Source: Tetrahymena thermophila SB210
Taxonomy: Eukaryota; Ciliophora; Oligohymenophorea; Hymenostomatida; Tetrahymenidae
Length of the DNA: 64,000 bases
Assembly: GCF_000189635.1 (NCBI RefSeq)
Contig: NW_002476579.1
Location: 1-64,000, forward strand
Direction: 5' to 3'
The notes beneath the pieces are model-generated. The model was not told the origin of the DNA. It worked only from the letters and a program-made list of their open reading frames with translations, and ran no database searches. This document shows positions 36,638 to 49,136 of the stretch, in pieces. Position 1 is the first letter of the stretch. Every line of letters begins with the position of its first letter. The position numbers were made by a program, and so were the translations under genes.

Positions 36638-39602
36638 ATGAATTATAATAGCTACGGAAATCCGCAATAGCAATAATACCAATAATATAACCAGTACTAG
36701 GGAGGTCCTGGTTAGAATTAGCAATAGCAGTAATAGCAGCCCTTACCCATCAAGACAATTATAGGTAACGAAGAATTAAAGCTCATAGTTAAATGCTTGA
36801 ATGATAAACCCTTTAATTATGACTACAAGCTTGTCACCTTCGATGAATTAAGCAAGTAATTCGCTTTAAAAATATGATTTAATTAAGATAATTATTAGAT
36901 TGAATTATTTTAATTGTTTGAATTATTCATTTACATTTATTTATCTTATAATTAGCATTGATCTCCTTGATGTTTTATACAAAGTTTTACTCTATTTAGA
37001 CAAGAATACCTTCGAAAATATTAAGTAGAAAATGCCTGAATAAATAGGTTCCGATACTTGCAATTTCTTAAATATTTTAGGTTATCCCATTCCTCCTCCT
37101 CCTAATGATGTGTAAGATACTTTTTATTAAATTTAATAAAATAAACACTATCAGTTTCAAAAACAAATAAATCTAATTTAATGCATTATAATAAATGGAT
37201 ATCCTGATAAATGATTTTAAAATTCACTTGAAATGATAAAATTAATCAACAAAATTTTCAATTTAGATTAAAAATAAAATTTTTTTATAAAAATATTAAG
37301 GCCATTTCAAACTCAATTATTGTAAGGAGAAAAGAGAGTTGTTAATCCTATTTTATACTATTTATTGTCCAGACTTGAAGAGCACTAACAAAGAGCTTAT
37401 TTAGCTAAGTATTTGGTACCTTTCACTCTTCCTGAAGATATTCCTTTCGATGAGGAAATGAAAACTTTCAATGATAAATATAAAGATTTACAAGCTGAAT
37501 TCCAAGTTCACCATTAAGATTATCAAGCTGCTTTGCGCGAATCTTAAGTAAATAACTTAATAATATTCTATATAAAATATTGATTTTTAAATTGTGAATG
37601 ACAATATTTTTTATAAATAAAAATGATAGAATCCAACTGAGTTGAAAAAGGTTTTAGCAAGTTTAGAAGGTGAAAGAGAACAATTGATTAGCAAAATTAA
37701 CATTTCTAAATCTAAAAATACCATGAATCCTGAATTCCAAGCTCTTTTGGAAGAAACTAATTTGCTTAGAAAAGAATAAGAAGAAGAAGCTCGTTTAGAT
37801 GACAAGATTTATCAATAAAAATCATAATTAGAATATACTGATTAGCAATTGTTAACAGCCCAATAGCGTTTGCTTGATGCATAAAAGAGTATGGACCCTT
37901 CCAACACTCCAGAACAAATGCTTCAATCAATGAGAAATGAAGTTAAAAAGAACAGAGAGCTCTCCACAATGAGACTTGCAATCGAAATCAATGAAAAGAA
38001 AAAAAAACTTGAAGCTACTGAAAAGCTCCTTATGGAACCTCCCATGACCTAAGGTGAGTTGTCAAACTTAGACAACTAACTTGTTGTACTTAGAAGAGGT
38101 ATTATTTTATTTATTAAAATTGATTTCATAAATTATTTTTATGACGAAAAAATGATAAAAAAGAAACCACTAATTTATAACTAATTTTTGAATATTTATT
38201 TATTTATAGATTTTTGAAAATTTAATTTATGTAAAATAAATAAACAAATTTTAAAAATTTAATAATAATCTATATCTTTACTTAATTTTAAATAGCTGTC
38301 ACTATACTTGAAGAAAAGCTTGCCAAAAAGCCACCATAGGATGATTCCAAGCTTCTCATTTACAGATAGTCAGCATAACAAGTAGCTCGTAAGAAAGAAA
38401 AAGCTATCGAAGAACTCAAAAGAACGGAAGAAGAGCAAACAACTCTTGAAAAGAAGGTATAAGTCTTAACAGAAAAATTAAATAAAGAAAGAGGTAATTA
38501 TTTTTAAATAAATTATTATTTAATAAATAATTAACATACTTACTTATATTAAAATAGGTGCAGGCATAGGTGGAATAAGTGATATGAATGCTTATGTCAA
38601 AACTGTTGCAGAAAAAGCTGCAAAATGCAAAGAAATGAGAAAGCAACTGTCTAATTTAGAACAAGAAAAAATCTTGCTTTCACGTACTGAAGAAGTTTTA
38701 AAGAAAAACAAAACAGAATATGATTAAATGCTTAAAAAGCTAGAAAAGGAAAAAAATATTGAAGGTTTTTCAGGTATTGCCCAACAAGGTGAAAATTTAA
38801 CACAAATTAATAACGAAATGAATGAATAAAAGGAGAAAAAACTAGAGGAATTCTCTCAACTCACTGTTAAATACAACTAAATGAAGAAGGAGAAATAAGT
38901 TTATCTCAAATAATAAGCTGAAGAATAAAAAGAAATGCAAAAAAAGATGGAAGTAAGAAAATTAGTATCAATTATTAAGTATTTATTCTTAAATTTAAAA
39001 AAAGGAAGTCGAATAAGTTTGGAAAACTAAAAAAGCTGAATACGACAGAGTTATTCTTAAGAGCGAGTCTGAAATAAATTAACTTGAATAAGAAGTAAAG
39101 AAATTGAAGGAAGAAGTATATAGAGATGATACTAAAATAACTTCCCTGAAATATAGTCAACAAATCTTAGACTTGAAGCTCAATAGACTTAACGAAGAAG
39201 AAAAATACTAAAAGGGAGAAAAGTAACTCAGTAGTTAATATAAAAGTTATGTTGAACTTTTCAATGGGGAAGTAAATATAAAACAAATTTTTAAAAAATT
39301 GCTTTAATTTATTTAATCTTAATTTAGGCTAGAAGATTAGATGAATAAATTATTGACCTTAGAAAGCAAAGAGAACTAGTCAAGGAAAATCACGAGCCCA
39401 GCATTAGACAATAATAAATGTTTGCAGACCTTAAAAAATTCCTTACCTATAAATTATAGGTAATAAATATAATCTAAAATTAAAAAAATTTATAAATTAA
39501 TTATTACTGATAATGATTTTAATTTAAAAAAAGGTTTCAAGGAAGTAAAATAACGCAGGAAAAGGTGCTGGTGGAGACTATAATATATTAACTATTAATT
39601 GA
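36638..39602 (+). CDS. IFT81: Intraflagellar transport protein IFT81
   Basis: Nine exons: 36638-36855, 36956-37111, 37301-37547, 37630-38098, 38296-38493, 38558-38952, 39005-39271, 39328-39459, 39534-39602; all phases close to 716 residues. After a Gln-rich leader (about 40 residues) comes the calponin-homology-like head: IVKCLNDKPFNYDYKLVTFDEL, KMPEQIGSDTCNFLNILGYP and LQGEKRVVNPILYYLLSRL. A long coiled coil fills the rest, ending EQIIDLRKQRELVKENHEPS and QQQMFADLKKFL, typical of IFT81 C-termini. IFT81 pairs with IFT74 in the IFT-B core, and their N-termini bind tubulin cargo. Length is near that of animal IFT81 (about 670-680). The Gln-rich leader is extra. Required for cilia in other organisms; that role is inferred here. 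Confidence 0.96.
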
Positions 39603-40943
39603 AAATCAGATTCTTATTATTAGTTAATGTCTGCAAAGGAATCTTTGTGAAAATAATTAATAAATTAAATAGTAATTTTACTTAATTAACTTAAAAAAAT
39701 TAACTTTTACAATATGTAAAAAGAATAGGAAAAATTTATATTAATTTGTAATTTTAAATATTTACAGATAATATGTAAAACTTACTTTTCTTTTTATTCT
39801 TTTTAAAAATTAAATACATAGAAAAATAAATAAATTATTTTTAAAATTTAAAGTTTTTAATTAATTTTGGCTAAAATAAAAATAACAATCATAGAATATT
39901 TGCATATTTGTTAAAAGCAAATGAAATAAAAACTATTTTTTCAAAATTAGATTCTTAAGAATAATTGTTCTAATTCACAAAATTCTTATTATGATAGAAT
40001 AAAATAGCATTTAATTAAGTTAAATCTTAATACTTGAGAGTATTACTTTGAATTGTTTACTTTATTATAAAGAAATATCTATTTTTATTGAGATCTTTTT
40101 TCAAGTTAAATAAATTCGATGTAGATATGCCCTCATAGCAGAATTTTTTATATACAGTATCAAAATTGCTTAGAATTTTTTTAAAAGTTTATCTCAATAT
40201 TATTTATATAAAGGCTTTTATTTAAGTTATCAAATACTAAATTTGTTTAAATAATTTGAATTAATTTACTATCTAAATAATTTCAAATATTTTATTTTTA
40301 AATATTAGTAATTAATTTACAAAATAAAATTTCACTAAAATAAATATAAGTATTTAAATATTGTAAGCTCAAAAAAGATATTACAAGTAATACAATTACT
40401 ACTTATTCTTTCTATATAATTTTTTTTTGATGATTATCATTATAATATAAGAAATCTTATAAATTTTTGGAAATGCTTTCATGTATTGTTTATAGACTTA
40501 TATATCCAAAAATTTTATTAATAATCTTCAGTGTAAAGATTTTTATTCAAATTAACTTTATAGTTTATTGAAATTCACGTCTGAAAATGAATGATTGGTT
40601 TTAATTTATAATCTTAAAAAGTATACTGATTAGATAAAAACAATAGTTTAGTATACTAACATATTTTATATGTATTAATGAATGACAGAACTATGCCTTT
40701 CTTATGTTAAAAAATAATAAATAGATTTCTAATCAATTATTAATTAATTGATTTTATATATCAAGTAAAACTTAATTACTTTGAAATTTACATAAATCTT
40801 TTAGTAGAAGAGAGAGCTATTTCAATTATAAGATATTTCAAAATTGTTTTAAAATTCATTTACAATTTAGTTGAAGTTAGAATACAAATTATAATAAGAG
40901 AATAATACTTGAAATTATTAGTTAGAATATATATATTCTTCAG
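39603..40943. other. Intergenic spacer
   Basis: 1.3 kb of AT-rich DNA between two plus-strand genes. No gene, RNA or repeat of note. Confidence 0.55.
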
Positions 40944-43900
40944 ATGGCAGATAATAATGATGACCTTTTTGGTTAAGTTGAGAATAACACATAATAAAAC
41001 GATGTTCATGTTGAAGATATTGAAGATAATGACGATTATAATTAGGAGGATCACATTGACGAAAATGAAGTAGGAAAAAAAAAAGAGATGCGTAAGAAGA
41101 AGAAAGAAGAATTTGTCAAAAGGTATTTGATGGAGAAAGAGTGGTGGAAGGATGAATAACGCAAAATAGAGGAGTAAAAAAGGAAAGAATAAGAATTAAT
41201 GAAAAAGAGAATGCAATAATTTACTAATGCAGATTAACTTTCAATTTTAGAAAAGTACGAAGCACAAGACTAAGAAGATGAATTTTTCAAGCCAATGACA
41301 AAATTCAAAGGACCAACAAGTAATTTATTCATTTGCTTTTTGTACAGTTTTAGGTTTTAAAAATATTTTAAAATTAACTAATTACAAATAAAAATATTAG
41401 GTGATAGAGTACTAACAAATAAATACTGTATTTATTTATGGATAGTTTTGAACGGTTTCTTTGTTTTTACTTCTATTTATGGTAATTAATTTATAAAATA
41501 AATTTATAAATGAATAAAGAAATTAATTTAATTTGTTTATGTACTTACTATAGTTTTAAGTGATGGTAGGCCATCTCGTCTCGCTAATGGCTATGATTTC
41601 AGAACAGAACTTTGTGGAAATGGGAAGTACTCTAAACAGCCTTATCTGTATTATTTAAACCCTGTTTAAGATATAAGAGTAGCTATGTGTGTCTCTTCTT
41701 GTCCTACTTCTTCAGTAAATATATTTTGTAAACATCAAAAAATAATCATAATTTTTATAAATTAGGGTCCACTTATTTGTTTATACGACACATCAGGAAA
41801 GACATATGATTAAGTTTTTTCAAAATTCTGTTATACCTAAATGCAGTCTTCGAATAGGAGTAAATATTGTGTTCCTAATGAACCCATTAATGGAGCTGTA
41901 GTAAACTCCTACTTAGAAAGCTTCGATCTATCTGTCAAGAGATATGCATCTGATATTATGCTTGTAATTAAAAATTTTAAATCTATAATTTTTTTAAATA
42001 AATTAATTTTCAAATAAAATTTAGGGAGTTGATATCATGCTTTGTGGAGCATTACTAACAGTTATTTTGTCCTTTTCATTTTTGTATTTTTTAAAAAATT
42101 AAAGCACGGTTTCTTGCTTTGTGAGTTTAGTATTTTTATTCATTTTGATGTGCTGTGGTGGTTTAGCGTTCATGTTTTACAGAGAATACCTTTTAGTAAA
42201 TCTAACTATTTTAAACATTTATTCAATTTTATTTAAATATAAAAAAAATAGGAACTTCAAAAAAATTGTTTCACTTTAAGAGATGAAAATAATTGTGTTG
42301 GTTCAAGAGGTTACTCTTTTAGGGTAGTTTTATTTATAATATAAACATTAATTTTACATTTAACTAATTTTATTTTTATAGAGTGCTGCAATTAGCGTTG
42401 TTGTCTTGGCAGGCTTGTATGTGATACTTTTAATGATTTTATCAAAAAGAATAGTTAAAATAGTAGGATTTCTTAAAATAGCATCTTAGGTTGTATAAAT
42501 CATGTAACAAATTAAGTGGATTCCCTTTTATGTTCTTATAATTGCTATTGTTGTTGCTGCTCTATCTCTTATTAATGTCCCTTTTGGACTATCAGTAGCT
42601 GATGTTGTTGTTGTAAATTCTAACCCAGGAGGTATTCATTAATTTTTTGTTTACTGATTTTAATAAACTAAATTATATTAAATAGCAATCAGTGGAGGGA
42701 AACTGAAAGTTATGTAGTTTAGCGGATTTGCTTACTTTATAGGGTTTTATGATTTTTTTATATTTATCATATGGATGCTGTTTTTGTTAGGATTTAGAGA
42801 TTTATTTGTAAGCTATAGCATTACTCTTTGGTTTTTTACAAAAAGAAAAGACACAGTTCAAGTAAATTAAACATTTTTTTAAGTGGCATTGACAATTATT
42901 ATTAAACGCATGTTAAATTATTAATTAGATTCCTAAATGGGTTATTTTCAAGAACATTTTTAGATATCACTTTGGTACTGTAGTCATGTTTTCACTTATT
43001 AGTACTGTAATCACAATTCCTAAGATATTTATTATGGCTCTTAGAAGATCACTAAGAAGTTTGCCATAATATTTAAATTCAGTTCGTTACTTTTAGGCTA
43101 CTTGTAACTGCTGTTTATTTTCTTATGAGAAGTTTTTACGTTATTTCTCCAAAAGCTCTCTTGTCCAAGTTGCTATTACAAGCATGGAATTTTATCCTTC
43201 CTCTAAAATAGCATATTTTTTGATTTTTAGAAATAAAGAAAAGATATCTGACATGGATGGAATGCAATGTAAATATTTATTTTTTTTTAAATTTACTTAT
43301 AAGAAAAAATTAAAATAAAAAGAATTTGTAGTAAGTAATATAAAATTCCTAATTTCGTTTACGTCCTTCCTATTTGTCTATGTTATCCTTAGTTTTATCA
43401 ATACAACACCTTTGACAAATTACAGTACCTCAGAAATCGAAAACAAGTTTTTCCCTGGATTAATAGTTGGAATGTTTTCTTACTTCTTTTCATCAGTAAT
43501 ATAAAATTTCATCAAAAATTATTCAATCATTAAAACTTAAAAAATTTACTTTAAAATAAAATTAATTTTCAAATAAAAAATTGATTTGTTAAAAATCAAT
43601 TTATTGAAAATCTAAGATAGTAAATAGCTTTATTAATTGGGATTTATTAAGAATTCTACAAATTTTATTTGCTAAAAAAAGTTAGTTTCAAATATAAAAA
43701 TTGAAATAAAAATTTATTAATTATTTTATTAATTTAAAATAAAATCATAAAGATATTTCTTGGGTCATATGATATAACTTGCAAATCAGTAATCTAATGC
43801 TACCTGATTGATCAAGAAATATTTTATGGTGAGAATAGATATGTGGAACCTTTTATTAAAAATGTATTCGAATATTATGTCTAAGAAGATTTAGAAAAAT

Positions 43901-45301
43901 ATAAAATCTAGTCAAAAGCTGGTGTAAATGTAGATGAGAATAAAGTTTATGAAAAAGATAAATCAGATGATGAAAGTAACTAATTAACTAACAAAAATAT
44001 TAAATTTTTGAGTTTTAAAAGTAGAAGATTAATATTTAATTTTGTGTATAAAATTTATTAGAAGCTTAAAGTGAAGATGAAGACTCTTAGAATAGTGATG
44101 AAGAAGAGTTTTAAAAAAATAAAAAGAACACTGCCATTATAAATGATAATACAGCTACAACAAAGATGTAAACTGCTACAGGAGCTATTAAACCTGCTAA
44201 TGATTCTACATTATTAGGAGCTAAACCTATGACTAATACTCTTAATACACAAACAAACTATGGTACTCCATAACGTTTAATAACAGATGAAAAATCTGGA
44301 TTTAATAATAGTCCTCAAAATCCAACAGCTATAATTAAAAATAATAATTTACAGACTAGGGAATAAGAATTAGTGAATTTAAACAATAGTAATGATAGTG
44401 ATGACTATAATTAAAAAAGTATAACCATAAAAAACAATAATAATAATTCAAGTCTTGCTTTCAATTAATCTAATTTTAGAATAAATACAGCAGCTTCGAA
44501 TTAATAAACTCCAATTATTGGTAATAAATTTATATAAATCATCTAAAATTACTTAATTAACGTTTTTCATAATTAATAGCTTCTTAAAATAACAAAGTCA
44601 CTCCTACTACTATCTAACTTACAAACCTATAAAATATTAATTATTCATCAAGTGGAAATAATTATCAAAGATAGCCTCAAGGTAATTTTAAACTCAATAT
44701 TGATTAAAAAAATTTTAAACTTGTTAATTTTTTCTCAAAAAAAATTTTTTTAAATAATTTAAATATTAAAAAAGGTAATCAATTCAATAACTAACGAATT
44801 AATTCATAATCTTAATTAAATGGGCCAATGTTTAACTAGTATAGAGATAACACTGCTCCAATTATGAACTAGCCTAGAATTCCTTCACAGTCTAACATGT
44901 TTATAGGAAATACATAGCCAATTAGCAGCATACCTTCTTAAACTAATTTTTTGTATAATGGGCAAAGACCTACTTAACCCTCAATGCAAAATATTAGATA
45001 ATCTTATCCAATGTTCACAAATAATTAATAAAATGATGGTGATGATGAAGATGACGATTATGGATTAGGGGCTAATCCTTATGCTACTGTAGATATAAAT
45101 AAAAATACATAGTAACGTTAACCTAATAGGAATGAAATGAGATTGCTTAACGCTTCTTATGCCTCAAGTGGAATAAGAGGAGCTACTGGATAATCTAATG
45201 CTAGTAAAGTTTCTAAGGTGAGTAAGGCTTCTTTTGATCCTTTCGTATAATTTTAATAGAATCAAATAAATGTAGATAGTGATGAAGAAGATGATAATTG
45301 A
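40944..45301 (+). CDS. Choline transporter-like protein (SLC44/CTL family) with long Q/N-rich tail
   Basis: Thirteen exons: 40944-41319, 41401-41481, 41554-41714, 41766-41963, 42025-42195, 42252-42323, 42382-42631, 42686-42861, 42929-43495, 43753-43975, 44062-44520, 44580-44681, 44775-45301; 1120 residues. The acidic and Lys-rich cytosolic N-terminus (about 125 residues) is followed by TM1, then an extracellular loop with DIRVAMCVSSCP and spaced cysteines as in CTL proteins. Multiple membrane helices follow to about residue 720, including IPKWVIFKNIFRYHFGTVV and LRRSLRSLPQYLNSVRYFQA, then CYLIDQEIF, which matches the conserved end of the family. The last ~360 residues are Asn/Gln/Ser-rich with acidic patches, well beyond usual CTL length. 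Family members move choline or ethanolamine, or act in membrane lipid supply; the substrate here is not determined. Confidence 0.9.
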
Positions 45302-47171
45302 ATATATTATTAAATTCTTTTGTAAAAGATCAATATATATATATTTGTTTGCAAATTCATTTAAAATTTATTTCCAAAAATAAAAAATAACTAAAACTAT
45401 TACAAAAAAAATATGAATGTTTAAGTAAGTAACAAGTTAATAAAATTATTGCTAAAAACAGGTGTTCTTTAATCTTAAAAAATATAAATATTTAATGTAT
45501 ATTAATATTATTTCATTTGTAAACACACCTAGAGTATTAAGATAAATTTAATTATTTATGATTCATCAAAGTTAGTAAAATTGACATTCTACAATTGATA
45601 AAGATTTTATGTTGTTAATAGTATTTTTATTATTATTTATAAGAAAAAAATTTAGTATAATTTATGAAGTTTGATTATATTTTGTGTTATTTATTTAATA
45701 AAAAAGCTAAAATGTTTCATTATTAATGAATGGATAGTAAATTAAAGTATAAATTTTTTCAATATCATTCATTTTAATTAAAAATAATCCTTCTAATGAT
45801 TAAGACATATTTTATGATTGATAATCAATTATTTATTTTCAACAGCAAAAGTGTATGTTTTAGATTATCGTAAAGAAAATATCTTTTGATAAAATTATTA
45901 AAATATTGATTAGAAAATTATAAAATTACTAGTGTATCAATGATTTCGATGATTCATTGATAACGATCATTATTTAGTAGTTATAAACTTTCCTTGATAA
46001 ATTTAACAAACAATACTTAATCGTGTCTCATTTATGATTGGAGTAGAGTTAGTGAAGTTGGATTAGTTTGGATTTAGGTTAAGGTTTATTTGATGAATTT
46101 TTCTATTTTATTAAAATTTAAATCAATATAAGGAAATTAAAATTTGTTTATTGTTTTTTTAATTGAGAATACAAAACTCTAGCTCATCTTAAATTAATAC
46201 TCACATGTTCTTATCTTAGCATAAAACTAAATATTTACTTTTTTTAATATTATGAGATACAAAAAGTATTTGTATGGTAACATAAATATGATTAAAATTA
46301 TAGGCATTCATTTTATATTAAAAATTTTTTAAATTTCTCTTTATAAAATAAATATTTGATTGAAGATGCACATTTTGTTATTTGCATATCTGGGAATCTG
46401 TGAGGGATGTGTATAGTATGTTTTTTTGCAGTTGATCCTTGATTAATTATCCTAAATCATAATTGTATAAGTATTTTTTGAAATGATAAATTTTAATTAT
46501 TTTGAAAATTATCCTAATTGTTTATTATTGATTGAGATAAATAAAATTGTATATTTAAAGTTATATTGTTTTCTTTTTATTTCTACTTAAAATTTCATTA
46601 AAATATCCTTGATAAATTTTATTAAAAAGCTTAGTCTTTAAATATATTTAATTAATTTAAATATTTATCTTAACTTTATATTGAAGAATAAAATAATTAA
46701 AATAATTTTTAATTTTATTTTTGAAAACAAATGTTTCTGTTTGATTGAAAATAAAGCAATTGAAAGATATTAAAAGAGCTTGTAGGAAATCTAAATATTG
46801 AAGATTAAAAGATTTAAGTAGACCAAAAAGAATCAAATAGAAATATCAGCAGTGTTATATGGATATAAATCTAAAAACTAATTAATTTAAATATTATGTA
46901 GTATTTCATATAAAATTAAATATTTTAAATAGTACTTTTGAGTAAAGTCTCTAACTTCCTTATTTAACATAAAATTAATAATTTCCATTAGACCTTTTGT
47001 TTATAAAATGTACAAAAAGGGTAAGTAATAGATAGATACAAAACTTTCAATTAGATATTATTTTATGATTGGCAATATTCAAAACAGGAAAGCCATCCCT
47101 TAGCAAACCTAACACTTTTTAAACACTTTGCTAAAATTTGTTTAATTATATTTCTATTTTTTTAATCTTAA
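45302..47171. other. Intergenic, AT-rich
   Basis: 1.9 kb between convergent genes (CTL plus strand, bL33 minus strand). A Lys-rich open patch near 46750-46880 reads as protein-like but has no start or family features. A T/G-skewed stretch lies at 46035-46090. Nothing assignable. Confidence 0.5.
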
Positions 47172-47424
47172 TCATTTCTTTGATTGTCTATTTTTACCAG
47201 AAGAGAGCTTAGCTTCATTAAATACTACATATTAATTAATAATTGGATCGAATTTTCTCAAACTAAGTTTCTTAATAACTTCAGCTCTATTTAATGATTT
47301 TAAAATGCTTTTCTTTACTATAATTTTAAAATTTAATTTCTTACTTAGCGTTTCTCTTGGCGAGGTAGAAGAAACCAGTACCTGCGCTACTAACTAACTT
47401 AAATAAGATTGAATTTTTAGCCAT
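47172..47424 (-). CDS. MRPL33: Mitochondrial ribosomal protein bL33
   Basis: Two exons, 47424-47345 and 47286-47172, with a 58-bp intron, make 64 residues. ILFKLVSSAGTGFFYLAKRN matches the bL33 signature (VxLVSSAGTGxxYxxxKN), and after the splice LRKFDPIINQYVVFNEAKL matches its second half (LRKYDPxxxxHVxFxExKI). The small size, lack of zinc-binding cysteines and this sequence type fit mitochondrial bL33, a protein of the large subunit. No separate targeting peptide is visible, which is common for this short basic protein. Codons are GC-richer than in the neighbouring spacer, as for a highly expressed gene. Confidence 0.92.
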
Positions 47425-47880
47425 TCTTAAAATTTTAATATTTTTAATAACTTTTTCTTTAATCTAAATGTTATTTGATATTAATTGATACTTTTTTAAA
47501 GCGATTATTTCCCATTCATGCTAACAAGCAATCAAGCAAGCAAAAAAAACAAAAAAGTTTGATTTAAAATACTATAAAATTTTTTAATATCTAAAGATTA
47601 ATCCTCAAAATAAAATAGCCTGAATGATATAGTTAAATACAATTTATTATTAATTTATTCTATTTTAATAAAAAATCAATAATTTATTCTTTGACCTTAA
47701 AAAGATATTTTGGTAGTTTAATTTTATTTATTAAATTTATTAAAAATGAATTATGGGCTTTTATTTAAATTATTTATTTACTTTTAAGTGTTTTATTAAA
47801 TTTATTTTTTTTTTAATTGAATAAAATGGAAAGCTTTTTTAGAAAATTAATTATAAAGTAAGAAAAGAGAAAGATTTTTA
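47425..47880. other. Intergenic spacer
   Basis: AT-rich DNA upstream of the bL33 gene and downstream of the first U2 gene. No further feature seen. Confidence 0.55.
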
Positions 47881-47913
47881 TGTTTGATTAATTAAGGGAA
47901 GTTAGGGTTAGCC
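47881..47913 (-). promoter_or_regulatory. Conserved 3' flank of U2 copy 1 (possible 3'-end box)
   Basis: The 33 bases just beyond the U2 3' end are identical in both U2 loci (here and 48484-48516), reading GGCTAACCCTAACTTCCC on the transcript strand, while sequence further out diverges. Conservation just past the RNA end suggests a 3'-end formation signal, or it may be part of the RNA precursor. It includes CCCTAAC, similar to telomeric repeats, probably by chance. Confidence 0.5.
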
Positions 47914-48092
47914 ACTCCTTAGTTACGTGCATGCTAAGGGCAACAGCGTCGGGACCAGTGGCAAGCCACTAGTTTGTCCGACCCCTTGAAAAATTAATGT
48001 GAAACCACATGTCCCAGTAGGGACAGTATCAGTTTTCACACTGATAAGAACAGATACTACACTTGATCTTAGCCAAAAGGCCGAGAAGGTAT
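47914..48092 (-). ncRNA. U2 spliceosomal snRNA (copy 1)
   Basis: Minus-strand sequence starts ATACCTTCTCGGCCTTTTGG, continues with CTAAGATCAAGTGTAGTATCTG and stem IIa TTATCAGT, as in eukaryotic U2. It contains the GTAGTA branch-point recognition sequence (complement of 48051-48060). An Sm-like tract ATTTTTC, a hairpin GTGGCTTGCCAC and a terminal hairpin CCTTAG...CTAAGG with loop CATGCACGTAA (the B''/A' site position) follow. Length is about 179 nt. The 5' end is set by family alignment and the 3' end by the last hairpin, so both are accurate only to a few bases. Differs from copy 2 at a handful of positions. The small minus-strand frame reported over this RNA is not a protein. Confidence 0.95.
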
Positions 48093-48149
48093 GAAAATTC
48101 TTCAATAGCTATACAGCTAAATATATAGTTAAGTCAATTATTTATTATT

Positions 48150-48163
48150 ATGGTTCTTTATTA
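48150..48163 (-). promoter_or_regulatory. Putative proximal sequence element of U2 copy 1
   Basis: TAAAGAACCAT on the transcript strand lies about 58-68 bases upstream of the RNA. The matching TAAGGAACCAT is at the same distance upstream of copy 2, although the flanks around them differ. The position fits a snRNA proximal sequence element; a TATA-like run lies between it and the gene. Inferred from two copies only. Confidence 0.5.
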
Positions 48164-48483
48164 AATTTTATTAATTTTAAATATTTAAACTGAAGGGAAT
48201 AATCAAGTATTTATTAGAAAAGTAAGAAATAAGTAAATTGATTGGCTTTAATTTTAACATTATGTAATTTAAATTTATTTACATATTTAAAGTTAACATA
48301 AAAATTATAATAGTAATTATTTGTTTAATTATCAAGAAATTTCATATTGTTTATTTTTCATTTTTTTCATGCATTTTTTCATGAAGATTTTGTTATAATT
48401 TTATTATTTACCTTTATGTTTAAATTATTGACATATCTAAAATAATTATTGAAAATTAATAGAAGAGAAAAAAAATATAGTTT

Positions 48484-48516
48484 TGTTTGATTAATTAAGG
48501 GAAGTTAGGGTTAGCC
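48484..48516 (-). promoter_or_regulatory. Conserved 3' flank of U2 copy 2
   Basis: Identical to the 33 bases downstream of copy 1; sequence beyond it diverges. Candidate 3'-end formation signal. Confidence 0.5.
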
Positions 48517-48695
48517 ACTCCTTAGTTACGTGCATGCTAAGGGCAACCGCGTCGGGACCAGTGGCAAGCCACTAATATATCCGACCCCTTGAAAAATTAA
48601 TGTGAAACCACATGTCCCAGTAGGGACAGTATCAGTTTTCACACTGATAAGAACAGATACTACACTTGATCTTAGCCAAAAGGCCGAGAAGGTAT
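48517..48695 (-). ncRNA. U2 spliceosomal snRNA (copy 2)
   Basis: Second U2 gene, 603 bp from copy 1 and in the same orientation. The 5' half, the branch-point recognition sequence, stem II, Sm tract and terminal hairpin are identical to copy 1. Differences cluster in the short linker after GGTCGGA (TATATT versus CAAACT) and at one base in GACGCGGTTG versus GACGCTGTTG. They therefore lie outside the best-conserved stems, and both copies look functional. U2 pairs with the intron branch site during splicing, and the numerous introns in this window are its expected substrates. Confidence 0.95.
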
Positions 48696-48751
48696 GAAAA
48701 TTCTTCAACAGATTTGAGTTGTATATATAATTAAATAGCTTTTTTATTTTT

Positions 48752-48765
48752 ATGGTTCCTTAAAA
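48752..48765 (-). promoter_or_regulatory. Putative proximal sequence element of U2 copy 2
   Basis: TAAGGAACCAT on the transcript strand, about 57-67 bases upstream of the RNA, matches the element above copy 1 in sequence and spacing. A TATATATA-like run lies at about 48721-48730. Confidence 0.5.
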
Positions 48766-49136
48766 TAAATAATTAAAATTGGAAATCTATCTGATTTTTT
48801 ATAGTAGACAGATAAATTAATAAACTGGCTAAAAAATATAATAAATATGTCTATTTATACAATTGAACTTTTTAAATTAATATTCTATTTAAGACATTTA
48901 TGATAGATCAAAATTTGAATATGATAACTATTCATCTCATGAAATGTTAGTAAATATTCGGCATTACGGCATTACAACATTTTTAGATTTTTTTACTTAA
49001 ATTTGAAGATAATTTAATGAAATGTAAAAATTTATTAAAAATAATATATTTTGAAGTATTCTTAAAATATATAATATAGGTAATAATAAAAATATTAAAT
49101 AAGTACAATAAAATTGGGAAAATAAAAGACACTATA
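48766..49136. other. Intergenic spacer
   Basis: AT-rich. It contains a short duplicated string ggcattacggcattac at 48960-48975. No gene. Confidence 0.55.

Noticed and set aside
47923-48105. 60-codon minus-strand ORF, with a near-identical one at 48526-48708
   Set aside because: Both lie over the U2 snRNA genes; the apparent protein similarity is RNA sequence conservation.
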